From Pseudohongiella sp. O18 (lineage in GTDB: Bacteria > Pseudomonadota > Gammaproteobacteria > Pseudomonadales > Pseudohongiellaceae), in assembly GCF_021729085.1 (NCBI RefSeq), contig NZ_JAJSAR010000001.1, positions 1,612,001 to 1,676,000 of the forward strand: a DNA stretch of 64,000 nt, given 5' to 3'. This document shows, piece by piece, positions 17,747-27,369 of this stretch. Position numbers and translations under genes: made by a program. The notes under the pieces were generated by a model. It did not search any database. It had not been told where the DNA came from and worked only from the letters and a program-made list of their open reading frames with translations. Position 1 is the stretch's first letter. Every line of letters starts with the position of its first letter.

Positions 17747-18514
17747 ATGAGCGCGAATCCACAAACACTGTTTGATAAACGTCCGTCCCATATCCCGGCT
17801 GAGGAATGGCAGGTGCGCGTGGATCTGGCAGCAGCCTACCGTCTGGTCGCCCACTTTGGTTGGGATGATCTGATATTTACGCATCTTTCGGCGCGTGTGC
17901 CAGGCAATCACCATCACTTTCTGATTAACCCCTACGGCATGATGTTCCATGAGATCACCGCCTCATCCCTGGTTAAAGTTGATCACGAGGGTGCCGTGGT
18001 GGCGGATAATGGCTATGGCGTCAATCCCGCCGGTTTCACGATTCACAGCGCCGTGCATATGGCCCGACCTGACGCGGGCAGCGTCATGCACCTCCACAAC
18101 CACGCGGGTACTGCCGTCTCGGCTCAGAAGGAAGGCCTGCTGCCCATCACACAGACGGCCATGCTGGTGCATCCGCGCGTGACTTACCATGACTATGAGG
18201 GTGTGGCTCTGAATCTAGACGAGCGTGAACGCATTGTCCGTGACCTCGGCGACAAGGACATTATGATACTGCGCAATCATGGCACCCTGACACTAGGCAA
18301 AGGTGTGCCCGAGGCCTTCACCTTGATGTACTTTCTTGAAAACGCCTGTGAGAAACAGATTCGCGCGCAGGCCGGCGGCGAGCTGCACTTCCCATCTGCC
18401 GAAGCGATAGAGACGACCCGCAAGCAGTCCGAAACCCTTCCCAAAGTGGCCAAACTGCTCTGGCCAGGCCTGCTGCGTACGTTGGACGCCAAGGATCCCG
18501 GTTACCGACAGTGA
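17747..18514 (+). CDS. Class II aldolase/adducin-family protein
   Basis: 255 residues, a single class II aldolase/adducin domain. The metal-binding histidines are visible as H115, H117 and H119 (MHLHNHAG), with the later ILRNHGTLTLG contributing the usual additional His. Members cleave or epimerise sugar phosphates, but many stand-alone members in proteobacteria lack an assigned substrate. ATG 17747 has GGAG 7 bases upstream. It is followed after 7 bases by putA, so the two share a transcript; why an aldolase-like enzyme travels with proline oxidation is not obvious from the sequence. Confidence 0.88.
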   Translation: MSANPQTLFDKRPSHIPAEEWQVRVDLAAAYRLVAHFGWDDLIFTHLSARVPGNHHHFLINPYGMMFHEITASSLVKVDHEGAVVADNGYGVNPAGFTIHSAVHMARPDAGSVMHLHNHAGTAVSAQKEGLLPITQTAMLVHPRVTYHDYEGVALNLDERERIVRDLGDKDIMILRNHGTLTLGKGVPEAFTLMYFLENACEKQIRAQAGGELHFPSAEAIETTRKQSETLPKVAKLLWPGLLRTLDAKDPGYRQ

Positions 18515-18521
18515 GGCCGAC

Positions 18522-21500
18522 ATGCACTACTCCAGGCTGGATATTACTGAGACCGAAGGCTACCAGGCATTGCTGGACGCGTATCGTGTTGACGAGGCCA
18601 GCCATGTAAAACGACTTTGCAGTCAGCTGCAGTGGTCGCAGGCGACGCTGGATGAAGTGCAGCAACGGGCTCGCGATCTGGTTGCCACGGTTCGTGCCAA
18701 TCGGCGTAATGGTTCGGGCGTTGATGCATTGATGCAGGAATACCAGCTGTCCAGTGATGAAGGTGTGGTGCTGATGTGTCTGGCCGAGGCCTTGCTGCGC
18801 ATTCCCGACAGCGATACGGCTGATCGGCTGATTGAGGACAAACTGGCCAGCGGCAACTGGGGCAGTCACCTGGGTAAAAGTGACTCTTTGTTTGTAAATG
18901 CCTCGACCTGGGGGCTGATGCTGTCCGGACGAATCATGGCCCCGTTGGATACCGAGCAGGGTCAGCATGTATTCAGGCAGTTTGCGCAGCGCTGCGGCGA
19001 ACCCATGGTCCGGCAGGCAGTTCGCCAGGCTATGCGCATTATGGCAAGACATTTTGTCATGGGTCGCACGATTGATGAGGCTCTCAAGCGCCGCGATACC
19101 GACTACCGTTACTCCTTCGATATGCTGGGTGAGGCCGCCAGGACGCAGCCAGACAGCCAACGCTATTTCAAAGCCTATGCAGCGTCCATTCACGCTATCG
19201 GAAAAACTGTGGCTGAGCACACATCTCCTATCAAGGCGCCAGGTATCTCGATAAAGCTGTCGGCTCTGCATCCGCGATTCGAATTGTCACAGGCCGATCG
19301 TGTGATGACTGAGCTGATCCCAAAGGCACGAGAGCTGGCACTGCTTGCCAGGCGCTACGATATCGGACTGACGGTCGATGCCGAAGAAGCTGATCGACTT
19401 GATCTGACGCTCGCTGTTTTTGCTGCACTGGCTCATGATCCGGCACTGAGCGGATGGGATGGCCTGGGCCTGGCCGTCCAGGCGTATCAGAAGCGCTGTT
19501 TTGATCTGCTGGACTTGCTTGCTGAACTGGCGCGGAGTTCACAACGCAGACTGATGGTGCGGCTGGTCAAGGGGGCTTACTGGGATAGTGAAATCAAACG
19601 CGCACAGGAGCGGGGGCTGGCAAGCTATCCGGTATTCACACGCAAGGTGTGCACAGACGTTTCCTACCTGGCCTGCGCACAGAAACTGCTGAACTACCAT
19701 GAGCTCCTCTACCCGCAGTTCGCCACGCACAATGCCTACACGGTGGCAGCAATTCTTACGCTGGCGGGTGACTATCGTGATTTTGAATTTCAGCGCCTGC
19801 ATGGCATGGGTGGCCCGTTATATGACCAGTTGCTGGCGAATTCTCGCGATCTGGTATGTCGCGTTTACGCGCCGGTTGGCAGTCATGAGGACCTGTTGCC
19901 GTATCTGGTCAGACGGTTGCTGGAGAATGGGGCCAATACCTCGTTCGTCAATCGTATTCTGGATGACCAGGCGCCTATTGAATCACTGATCCAGCATCCG
20001 CATTTGCAGATTGCGGGCCTGGAAAAAATATCGCACCCGAGAATTCCTTTACCTGTTGAGCTTTATCCTGATCGCGTCAATTCCGCAGGCATCGACCTTC
20101 ACGACACCGAAACATTGGCTGCACTGCAGGGGGACTGGAAGCGAGAGCTGCAAAGGATCAATTCCGCCCAGCACTCGCCCAGCAGCGACGCTGATATCGA
20201 GAGGGCACTGGCGACCGCCCATGCCAGTTTCGAAGACTGGGATGCCACGGAGGTAGAACAACGAGCACTGTGTCTGGAAAATCTTGCTCAGTTGCTGGAA
20301 GTAGAAACGCCAAGATTGATGGCGCTGTGCACAACTGAAGGCGGAAAAACAATCACGGATGGCGTCGCTGAGGTCCGCGAGGCAGTTGATTTTTGCCGAT
20401 ACTATGCGCTGCAGGCGCGCCGAGAGTTTGCCGTGCGTACGCTGCCAGGGCCAACCGGCGAGCTTAATCAGTGGCGGCTGCGTGGCAAAGGTGTTTTTGT
20501 CTGTATCAGTCCGTGGAATTTTCCATTGGCGATTTTCCTGGGGCAGGTCACAGCCGCACTCGTGGCTGGTAACAGCGTCGTTGCCAAGCCAGCCGAACAG
20601 ACGCCAGCAGTGGCCATCGCAGCGGCTGAGCTGATTCATCAGGCCGGGATTCCCAAAGAGGTTTTCCAGTTGGTGCTGGGTGGGGAGAAGACGGGTCGGA
20701 GACTGGTCAGGGACAGCCGGGTGGCCGGTGTTGCCTTTACCGGTTCCACAGCGGCGGCGCGCTCCATCAATCAGTCACTTGCCGCACGTGATGCACCTAT
20801 CGCGACATTGATAGCGGAAACGGGTGGTCTTAACGCCATGATCGTGGACTCGTCGGCGCTGCTGGAGCAGGTGGTTACTGACGTGCTTCAATCGGGCTTT
20901 CAAAGTGCCGGTCAGCGTTGCTCTGCATTGCGCATTTTGCTGGTTCAGGAAGACATCGCAGATGAGCTGATCCGCTTGCTGGCAGGGGCCATGGACGAGC
21001 TGTGTATCGGCGATCCCGCCAGGCTGGCAACTGATGTAGGCCCTGTAATTGATGCGGAAGCTTATGAGCGCCTTGCACAGCATGCTGACTTCCTGGATAG
21101 CAATGCCCGCTGCCGTAAACGCTGTGCCTTGCCAGAGGAGCTTCCGTCAACGCTCTATTTCCCGCCGCAACTGTATGAAATTACCAGTATTGACCAGATA
21201 CAGGAGGAGGTTTTTGGGCCAATCGTTCATCTGTTGCGGTATCACTCTGCCGACCTGGACAAGCGCATAGATGAGATAAATGCGACCGGTTATGGTCTGA
21301 CCTTCGGTATTCACAGCCGCATAGACAGCCGTGCACGACAGATTGCATCGCGCATCAGGGCCGGCAATGTGTACGTCAATCGCAATATGATCGGTGCCAT
21401 TGTTGGAGTCCAGCCCTTCGGCGGCACGGGTCTGTCGGGCACGGGCCCCAAGGCCGGTGGGCCGCATTACCTCAGTCGATTCGCCACGGAACAGTCAATC

Positions 21501-21566
21501 AGTACCAACACCACCGCAGCTGGCGGCAATGCCTCACTAATGGCCATGTCGGACGACGATTCGTGA
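18522..21566 (+). CDS. putA: Bifunctional proline dehydrogenase / P5C dehydrogenase
   Basis: 1014 residues, the length of a minimalist PutA. It lacks the N-terminal ribbon-helix-helix DNA-binding domain and the C-terminal ALDH-superfamily extension of longer forms. The proline dehydrogenase barrel spans about 180-470 (SIKLSALHPRFE, RLVKGAYWD, YATHNAYT-like FATHNAYTVA). The aldehyde dehydrogenase half covers about 520-990 with FPLAIFLGQ, E766 (ETGG) and catalytic C800 (GQRCSALR). It oxidises proline with FAD to pyrroline-5-carboxylate, then with NAD to glutamate, channelling the intermediate. Without the ribbon-helix-helix domain it cannot repress itself, so control must come from elsewhere. 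It is in a transcript with the aldolase and, 12 bases on, the DedA-like gene. Confidence 0.95.
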   Translation: MHYSRLDITETEGYQALLDAYRVDEASHVKRLCSQLQWSQATLDEVQQRARDLVATVRANRRNGSGVDALMQEYQLSSDEGVVLMCLAEALLRIPDSDTADRLIEDKLASGNWGSHLGKSDSLFVNASTWGLMLSGRIMAPLDTEQGQHVFRQFAQRCGEPMVRQAVRQAMRIMARHFVMGRTIDEALKRRDTDYRYSFDMLGEAARTQPDSQRYFKAYAASIHAIGKTVAEHTSPIKAPGISIKLSALHPRFELSQADRVMTELIPKARELALLARRYDIGLTVDAEEADRLDLTLAVFAALAHDPALSGWDGLGLAVQAYQKRCFDLLDLLAELARSSQRRLMVRLVKGAYWDSEIKRAQERGLASYPVFTRKVCTDVSYLACAQKLLNYHELLYPQFATHNAYTVAAILTLAGDYRDFEFQRLHGMGGPLYDQLLANSRDLVCRVYAPVGSHEDLLPYLVRRLLENGANTSFVNRILDDQAPIESLIQHPHLQIAGLEKISHPRIPLPVELYPDRVNSAGIDLHDTETLAALQGDWKRELQRINSAQHSPSSDADIERALATAHASFEDWDATEVEQRALCLENLAQLLEVETPRLMALCTTEGGKTITDGVAEVREAVDFCRYYALQARREFAVRTLPGPTGELNQWRLRGKGVFVCISPWNFPLAIFLGQVTAALVAGNSVVAKPAEQTPAVAIAAAELIHQAGIPKEVFQLVLGGEKTGRRLVRDSRVAGVAFTGSTAAARSINQSLAARDAPIATLIAETGGLNAMIVDSSALLEQVVTDVLQSGFQSAGQRCSALRILLVQEDIADELIRLLAGAMDELCIGDPARLATDVGPVIDAEAYERLAQHADFLDSNARCRKRCALPEELPSTLYFPPQLYEITSIDQIQEEVFGPIVHLLRYHSADLDKRIDEINATGYGLTFGIHSRIDSRARQIASRIRAGNVYVNRNMIGAIVGVQPFGGTGLSGTGPKAGGPHYLSRFATEQSISTNTTAAGGNASLMAMSDDDS

Positions 21567-21578
21567 GTCCAGACTGAC

Positions 21579-22016
21579 GTGTTCGCCTATCTGAGCCTGT
21601 TTGTGGTGGCGTTTGTTGCGGCTACTCTGTTGCCTGCCTCATCCGAAGCACTGTTGCTCACATTGCGTCAGCAGGGGTACCTGCTGTGGGCTTTGTGGCT
21701 GGCTGCAACGGCCGGTAACACCCTGGGTTCCTGTGTCAACTGGTGGCTGGGGCGGGAGATTCTCAGGTTTCAGCATCGTCGCTGGTTTCCGGCCGACGAG
21801 AAAACGCTGGAGCGCGCCAGCGGCCAGTTCGCGCGATTTGGCAGCTGGAGTCTGTTGTTCGCCTGGCTTCCCATAGTCGGTGATCCACTTACCTTTGTCG
21901 CCGGTATATTACGGATACGCTTCGATCTGTTTCTGTTGCTGGTAGCAACTGGCAAGGCTGCACGTTACGCCTTAGTGTTGATGATCGGACATTCTTTACT
22001 CGGTATTTCCGCCTGA
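21579..22016 (+). CDS. YqaA-type DedA/VTT-domain membrane protein
   Basis: 145 residues, GTG start 12 bases after putA, no strong ribosome-binding site, so translation may depend on putA. The order of motifs follows E. coli YqaA: ATLLPASSEALLLTL, TAGNTLGSCVNWWLGR, FGSWSLLFAWLPIVGDPLTF and GKAARYALV. DedA/VTT proteins are inner-membrane proteins linked to lipid-carrier recycling and membrane potential. This short group is less studied. Four to five membrane segments are visible. Confidence 0.85.
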   Translation: MFAYLSLFVVAFVAATLLPASSEALLLTLRQQGYLLWALWLAATAGNTLGSCVNWWLGREILRFQHRRWFPADEKTLERASGQFARFGSWSLLFAWLPIVGDPLTFVAGILRIRFDLFLLLVATGKAARYALVLMIGHSLLGISA

Positions 22017-22113
22017 TTTTCGTTAACTGTTTAAAAGTCCTGACAAAATGTAACAAACAGGCCGGTCAGCTATTAGGTAGGATGGGAATCTCTTCGGCGA
22101 AGTGGGAGAACCA

Positions 22114-24273
22114 ATGCTCAATGTAAAAACCGTTCCAATACTCATGCTTGCCAGCACCAGCCTGTTGTGGGGCATGAGCTCTGCACAAGCGCAGGAAAAT
22201 ACCGCTGAACTTTCCACTGAATCCCCCGCACTAGAGGCTGCGACCGATGGCACTGTCATCTATCCGGCTTCTTTTTTCACACCCTACAATCCGGTATCTG
22301 TGAGTGACATGCTGGATCGGATACCTGGTGTGTCGGTTGGTGGCGGTGGCGGTGGCGGCGGTGGTCGGGGCCTTGGTACTGGGGGCGACGTGCTGATTAA
22401 CGGTCAGCGTATGGCAGGTAAGGAGAATTCACCCCGCGACCAGCTTGACCGGATTGCTGCCCAGGAGGTGGAACGTATCGAAATCATCAGGGGTACGTCT
22501 GCCGAGCTGGATGTTCGCGGATCCGGTCAGGTCGTCAACGTGGTTCTGGCAGATGCCAACAGCCGATCCAGCACGACCGTTGAGCTTGTTGGGCGCTGGA
22601 ATCATGATCAGACAGCAGAGGCAGGTGCTTCAGTATCGCACAGCAGGCAAATCGGCAATTTGCAGGGGCTGATCAACATTGAAGCGCGCCCCAATTACGA
22701 AAACCGCGAGAGCACAGAGCTTCAATATGACCCGGCCGGACAGCCTATTGGATCCCTTTTTGAAAGCAATGTCCGCGATCAGGACATACTCGAGATTGCA
22801 GGTAATATAGGGTATCAATGGGCCAACCAGCGAGCGCAACTGAATGTGCTCTATGGCGATTCAGGGTATCCGCGCCGGGTCAGCCGCGATTTCAGAGATT
22901 ATCTGGAATATGAGCAGACTGACAATGATCACAGCAACTGGGAAGTTGGCGGTGACTACGATATCAGCTTCGCCAACGGGCACCGCGCGCAATTGCTGTT
23001 CGTCGCCACAGACCAGACGCGGGATGAGCAGCGCGAGCGGTATCGTGCCGATCCTGACACTGCACAGGTGGCTGACGTCAACAACAAGACACTGTTTATC
23101 GACTCTGATCAGCGCACACGTGAGCGCATTGTGCAAGGCAACTACAGCTTTCCGTTAACGTCTGATCAGAATCTGCGTGTCGGACTTGAAAGAGCCGTTA
23201 CCCGTCTGGATTCAAGTCTGCTGGTCGGTTCGCGACATTCGGGCAGTGGATCTCTGCCGCCATCCGAGCGCTACGGAGGCCTGAACCCCCAGCCATCTCT
23301 GTCAAATGCGGGCACGACCGTCGAGGAAGTCCGTTACGAGGGTTTTGCGTTTCACAACTGGGTTCTGAGCCCAAGAAGTACCCTGGAAACCAGTCTGGTG
23401 TACGAGTCATCCGAGATTTCCCAGTCCGGTGTTGTCGACAACAGTCGCCGGTTCAACTATTTGCGGCCCTCCATTGACTATCGTTTCAATTTCACCGAGT
23501 CATTGCAGTTACGTGCAACGGCGGCCAAAGAGGTCTCACAGCTCAGCTTTTCTTCATTTGCAGCCACCGTCAACGACGATGACCGTGAACAGAACACGGA
23601 TGCCGGGAACCCCGAACTGACGCCGCAGGAGGAGCTGCGATACGAACTGGGGCTGGAATACCGGCTGCCAAATGACAGCGGGGTGGTCAATTCGCGCATC
23701 TTCTATCGTGATATTGAAAACTACATTGGCAACATCAACGCAACAGTCGACCCCAATGAGCCACTGTCAGCTGAGGGTAACGTAGGGCCCGCGACGCGGT
23801 GGGGAATTTTCAACGATGCCAGCCTTCGCCTGGGCTTCCTGGGCGTACCCGACGCAATCGTGTCGGCAGAGCTCAACATCTTCGATTCCCAGATCACCAA
23901 CCCCTTCCTTGGCTCCAAAGAACGTATCAACCGGCGGGGCGAAGCGGAACTGGGCTTTAGGCACGATGTGACAGCCTGGGCATTAAGTTATGGCTTTGAC
24001 TACCGTTACCCTTTCCATGGGGGTGAGTACGATATTGACGTCACCACGATTACGCGCAATGATAATCAACCCTCTCTGGATATGTTTGTGTCCAGAGTGT
24101 TTTTTGATGACGTCACTGTTCGACTGGAATCGGACAATACCCTGGGGCAGTCCAGATGTCGCTCCCGCTACCGATACGAGCCGTCAACAATTGATGGTGA
24201 GTTGAGCAGAATCGAAGACTCATGCAGCAGCAGGTATCGCCGCTTGATCTTGAGTGTCAGTTCTACATTCTAG
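22114..24273 (+). CDS. TonB-dependent receptor-like protein with polyglycine plug loop
   Basis: 719 residues: signal peptide ending SSAQA, plug domain (VSDMLDRIPGVSV, GGDVLINGQRM, QEVERIEIIRGTSAELDVRG, VNVVL), then a barrel rich in Asp/Arg loops and ending SVSSTF. ATG 22114 has GGGAG 5 bases upstream; GTG 22102 is weaker. The plug has nine consecutive glycines (about 22339-22365) where most receptors have a short variable loop. Two cysteines near the C-terminus (QSRCRSR and EDSCSSR) may form an extracellular disulfide. The barrel is short for an iron receptor and the plug resembles OMP families for carbohydrates or peptides. Ligand unknown. A REC-EAL regulator begins 15 bases downstream. Confidence 0.85.
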   Translation: MLNVKTVPILMLASTSLLWGMSSAQAQENTAELSTESPALEAATDGTVIYPASFFTPYNPVSVSDMLDRIPGVSVGGGGGGGGGRGLGTGGDVLINGQRMAGKENSPRDQLDRIAAQEVERIEIIRGTSAELDVRGSGQVVNVVLADANSRSSTTVELVGRWNHDQTAEAGASVSHSRQIGNLQGLINIEARPNYENRESTELQYDPAGQPIGSLFESNVRDQDILEIAGNIGYQWANQRAQLNVLYGDSGYPRRVSRDFRDYLEYEQTDNDHSNWEVGGDYDISFANGHRAQLLFVATDQTRDEQRERYRADPDTAQVADVNNKTLFIDSDQRTRERIVQGNYSFPLTSDQNLRVGLERAVTRLDSSLLVGSRHSGSGSLPPSERYGGLNPQPSLSNAGTTVEEVRYEGFAFHNWVLSPRSTLETSLVYESSEISQSGVVDNSRRFNYLRPSIDYRFNFTESLQLRATAAKEVSQLSFSSFAATVNDDDREQNTDAGNPELTPQEELRYELGLEYRLPNDSGVVNSRIFYRDIENYIGNINATVDPNEPLSAEGNVGPATRWGIFNDASLRLGFLGVPDAIVSAELNIFDSQITNPFLGSKERINRRGEAELGFRHDVTAWALSYGFDYRYPFHGGEYDIDVTTITRNDNQPSLDMFVSRVFFDDVTVRLESDNTLGQSRCRSRYRYEPSTIDGELSRIEDSCSSRYRRLILSVSSTF

Positions 24274-24287
24274 GAGCCAGATTTGAG

Positions 24288-25514
24288 ATGATGTCCGCAG
24301 CTAACGGATTGCGGCTGTTTGTTCTGGACGATGATGAAAGCGTCAACTTCACTATATGTGCAATAGCCAGAACGGCCGGTTTTGAAACCTTATCTGCGAC
24401 TGATGCCCGATCATTTTTCGCGAGGCTGGACGATTTTCAGCCAACGCATCTTGTAATTGACTTGCAGATACCTGAAGTCGACGGTATTGAAACACTCAAG
24501 CAGCTTGCCGGGCTGTCCTGCGAATGTAACCTCATTATCAGCAGCGGTCTCGAAGGTCGTGTTCTGGATGCGGCCGCGCGAATAGCCCGGGAAAAAGGCT
24601 TGCGACTGTCCGGCATATTGCCAAAGCCGTTTTCTGCCAATGAACTCAAAAAAATGCTGCTGCAGTCGCGCGCGGAAACAAGTCCGGGGGCGTTACAGTC
24701 TGAACAGCAACAGCGCTCAACGGCATACACCGAATTAAGTCGCGCCATCAATCAGAATGAAATTACCCCGCATTTTCAGCCCAAAATTGCCTGCGGCAGT
24801 GGCGAACTGGTTGGTTTTGAATGTCTGGCCCGTTGGCAGCATCCCAGTCAGGGAATGATTTATCCGGACGCCTTCATACCGCTTGCCGAACGGTCTGGTT
24901 TGATTGGCCCATTGAGCCGAGTTGTATTCAGCCAGGCCATGTGCTGGCTGAGTGAAAATTTTGCCAGCCCGGATGTCAAACTTGCTCTGAATATGTCTGC
25001 CCGACTGCTGGCAGAAGCTGACACACCGTTATGGTTGGTCAGCCAATGTCACCATTACAGCATTGATCCGCGCCAGATTATCCTCGAAGTGACGGAGACC
25101 AGCAGTCTTGAGAATCCGGAGCTGGTCCTGGAATATCTGACACAGTTGCGGATAAAGGGCTTCAGCCTGTCGATTGACGACTTTGGAGTGGGTTACTCCT
25201 CTCTGACGCAATTGGCGCGACTGCCGTTTTCTGAAATGAAGGTGGATAAGTCTTTTGTAATGACTGCACCGCAGTCGCAGGAGTCACGCAAGATTGTTGA
25301 GGCTATAGTTGGTCTCGCTCACACACTGGGTCTGACCGTGACTGCGGAAGGCGTAGAAGATGCCTGGACACTGGGCATGCTGGGCGACATCGGTTGCGAT
25401 GCAGCCCAGGGCTTTTACATTACCCGCCCAATGTCAGGAAGCGCGGCTCTGCAGTGGGCGCGTACACGCCCACAGCGAGGTAAGCAGTCCGGTCATTCTG
25501 CAGGGAGCGCGTAG
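24288..25514 (+). CDS. Response regulator with EAL phosphodiesterase domain
   Basis: 408 residues: receiver domain at about 8-125 (acidic pocket in LFVLDDDESV, phospho-acceptor Asp in LVIDLQIPEVDG, Lys in LPKPF) and EAL domain at about 150-395. The EAL signature reads ECL (GFECLARW). The other c-di-GMP phosphodiesterase residues are present: LALNMSARLL, ILEVTETS, SIDDFGVGYSSL, MKVDKSFV, TAEGVED and AAQGFY, so activity is expected. The frame is open to 24222, but that part lies inside the receptor gene; ATG 24288 (or 24291) is the likely start, with GGAG 11 bases upstream. No histidine kinase is encoded nearby. It overlaps the convergent quinoprotein gene by 22 bases. Confidence 0.9.
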   Translation: MMSAANGLRLFVLDDDESVNFTICAIARTAGFETLSATDARSFFARLDDFQPTHLVIDLQIPEVDGIETLKQLAGLSCECNLIISSGLEGRVLDAAARIAREKGLRLSGILPKPFSANELKKMLLQSRAETSPGALQSEQQQRSTAYTELSRAINQNEITPHFQPKIACGSGELVGFECLARWQHPSQGMIYPDAFIPLAERSGLIGPLSRVVFSQAMCWLSENFASPDVKLALNMSARLLAEADTPLWLVSQCHHYSIDPRQIILEVTETSSLENPELVLEYLTQLRIKGFSLSIDDFGVGYSSLTQLARLPFSEMKVDKSFVMTAPQSQESRKIVEAIVGLAHTLGLTVTAEGVEDAWTLGMLGDIGCDAAQGFYITRPMSGSAALQWARTRPQRGKQSGHSAGSA

Positions 25515-27250
25515 ACCACAAGCGCAGCCCCCTGACTCTGCAATTGTCCCATTGGGCCCTCAGGTCCACCAGTCATTGCCATCACGGCGCCCATGAATGT
25601 GCCCGCGTGAATGGTAGGCTGGCCAATAACCACTGCAATATGCTGGCGTCCATCAGCCATGTAAGTGACCGGGAATGAAGCAGGTATGTCGCCAGTATTG
25701 ACCTCCCACAGCAAGGAACCGTCCTGCTGACTCAGAGCCTTGAAGCGGTGATCAAGTGTGCCGCTAAATATAACGCCGCCGGCAGTTGCCACTATAGCAG
25801 TGGTGGGTGGTGCCAGCTCCCTGAAGTCCCACAGCAGTTCACGTGTTTTCACATTCATGGCCTGCAGGCGGCCAAACTGACCCTCCTGGCCAGGAACTGG
25901 CGTCGGGTTCAGCGCGGCACCCGTCGACAGAATACTCTGGCCGCCAACCGGGCCGCCGTTCATACACATTTGTGTGATTGGCAAAAACAGAATGTCGGTG
26001 TCCGGGTTGATCGAGCTGACCTGCCAGTTGCGTCCGCCGGCAGCGAACGGGCATACCAGTTGTGTTGTTTCTGCATTGGGTCTGGCATTGATAGCCATGG
26101 TTTTGGCACCCGTTTCCGGGTCGATTGCCGTGATCAGATTCTGGAGACCCAGATCTACGGAATACAGATATTCTCCGGTCGCTGCGTCCAGCGCATCGTA
26201 CAGAGCCATTTTGCCGGCGGTAATCACGGCCTTGCGCATCTGACCATTGACTGGCACGTTAACAACCTGACGTTCATAAACCCAGTCGAGATCCCACTGA
26301 TCATTAGCGTTGTGCTGGTAATGCCAGGCCAACTCCCCAGAGCTTACATTGATGGCCAGCGTCGAGTTCGTATAAAGCGCATCTGCTGTCACTTCGCCGT
26401 CGTTTTTTGGATGCAGAAGCGGCGCTGTGTCATATGTTGGTGCGGTACCGAAGTAGACCAGATCCAGTTCCGGATCATAGGTTGGCGGCATCCACACCGA
26501 GCCGCCGCTGCGGGCGCTCAGCTCCAGTCCGTTCCAGGTGTTGTCGCCGTGTTCACCGGGTCGCGGTATGGTATAGAAACGCCATGACTCTTCGCCGGTT
26601 TCCAGGTCAAGAGCAACGATGAACCCACCCTCCGGAACCATGGTGGCATTGACGCCCTGGATAATTTTGCCATTGGCTATGATCGGCGTCGCTCTTAGCG
26701 TATGGCCACGTCGGCCTACCAGAGAGTCAGCGATGCTGTGTTGCCAGATTATCTCGCCGCTGCGCATATCCAGCGCGACCAGCTGCATGTCGTTGGTCGG
26801 CATGATGACCTTGTTGCCGTGAAGTGCTACGCCGAACTTGGAGCTGGGGACTGCGCCCTCACGAGTAGGGTGCTGATATTGCCAGAGTGTATCGCCGGTA
26901 GCTGCATCGAGCGCGTACAGACGATCATCGCCGTTGGCCAGGAACATCACTCCATCGTGAACGATGGGCGTCGGCGTATTTGAACTGGCTGGCAGTGGCA
27001 CCCTATAGGCTTCCTGCAACTGGCCAACATTGCTGGTGTTGATCTGATCGAGTGGGCTGAATCCGTATGCATCCCAGGTGCGGCGCCACATCAGCCAGTC
27101 TCCGGCTGGCGGATCTGCGAGCATGGCGTCACTCACCGGGCTGAGCTGATCAAGTAGTGGCTTCGACTCTGCGGCCGTAACGGCAGGCAGGTACCAGCAT
27201 AATGTGGTAAGAGTCACGCAGGCGAGTGGTTTGACAAATCTGTGGATCAT
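25493..27250 (-). CDS. PQQ-dependent dehydrogenase (quinoprotein)
   Basis: 585 residues: signal peptide ending VTAA, then an eight-bladed PQQ propeller. Repeated tryptophan-docking motifs are visible (LYALDAATGDTLWQYQH, VALDMRSGEIIWQHS, IVALDLETGEESWRFY, FKALSQQDGSLLWEVNTGD). NDQWDLDWV carries the catalytic Asp of the methanol/ethanol dehydrogenase group. There is no C-terminal cytochrome c domain, so electrons must leave through a separate cytochrome. Substrate is probably an alcohol or aldehyde in the periplasm. ATG 27250 has AAGGTG 6 bases upstream; an in-frame GTG at 27259 is weaker. No PQQ biosynthesis genes are in the window. Confidence 0.9.
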   Translation of the reverse strand: MIHRFVKPLACVTLTTLCWYLPAVTAAESKPLLDQLSPVSDAMLADPPAGDWLMWRRTWDAYGFSPLDQINTSNVGQLQEAYRVPLPASSNTPTPIVHDGVMFLANGDDRLYALDAATGDTLWQYQHPTREGAVPSSKFGVALHGNKVIMPTNDMQLVALDMRSGEIIWQHSIADSLVGRRGHTLRATPIIANGKIIQGVNATMVPEGGFIVALDLETGEESWRFYTIPRPGEHGDNTWNGLELSARSGGSVWMPPTYDPELDLVYFGTAPTYDTAPLLHPKNDGEVTADALYTNSTLAINVSSGELAWHYQHNANDQWDLDWVYERQVVNVPVNGQMRKAVITAGKMALYDALDAATGEYLYSVDLGLQNLITAIDPETGAKTMAINARPNAETTQLVCPFAAGGRNWQVSSINPDTDILFLPITQMCMNGGPVGGQSILSTGAALNPTPVPGQEGQFGRLQAMNVKTRELLWDFRELAPPTTAIVATAGGVIFSGTLDHRFKALSQQDGSLLWEVNTGDIPASFPVTYMADGRQHIAVVIGQPTIHAGTFMGAVMAMTGGPEGPMGQLQSQGAALVVYALPAE

Positions 27251-27369
27251 TCCGGGCACCTTATTATCAAGAGCATTATTGTTATTTTGGAACCGTTGAC
27301 TGCCTGACTGGTCCAGACTCCGGTTATAACGAATAATTGCGTCCTAGAATAGTGCCATTGAGGTAAATA

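Noticed and set aside
22020-22060. CTGTTT/AAACAG inverted repeat upstream of the third TonB receptor
   Set aside because: Six-base arms with a 17-base spacer in an AT-rich promoter are expected by chance.
24222-24287. Earlier start for the REC-EAL protein
   Set aside because: It would overlap the receptor gene by 52 bases and adds residues not belonging to a receiver domain.
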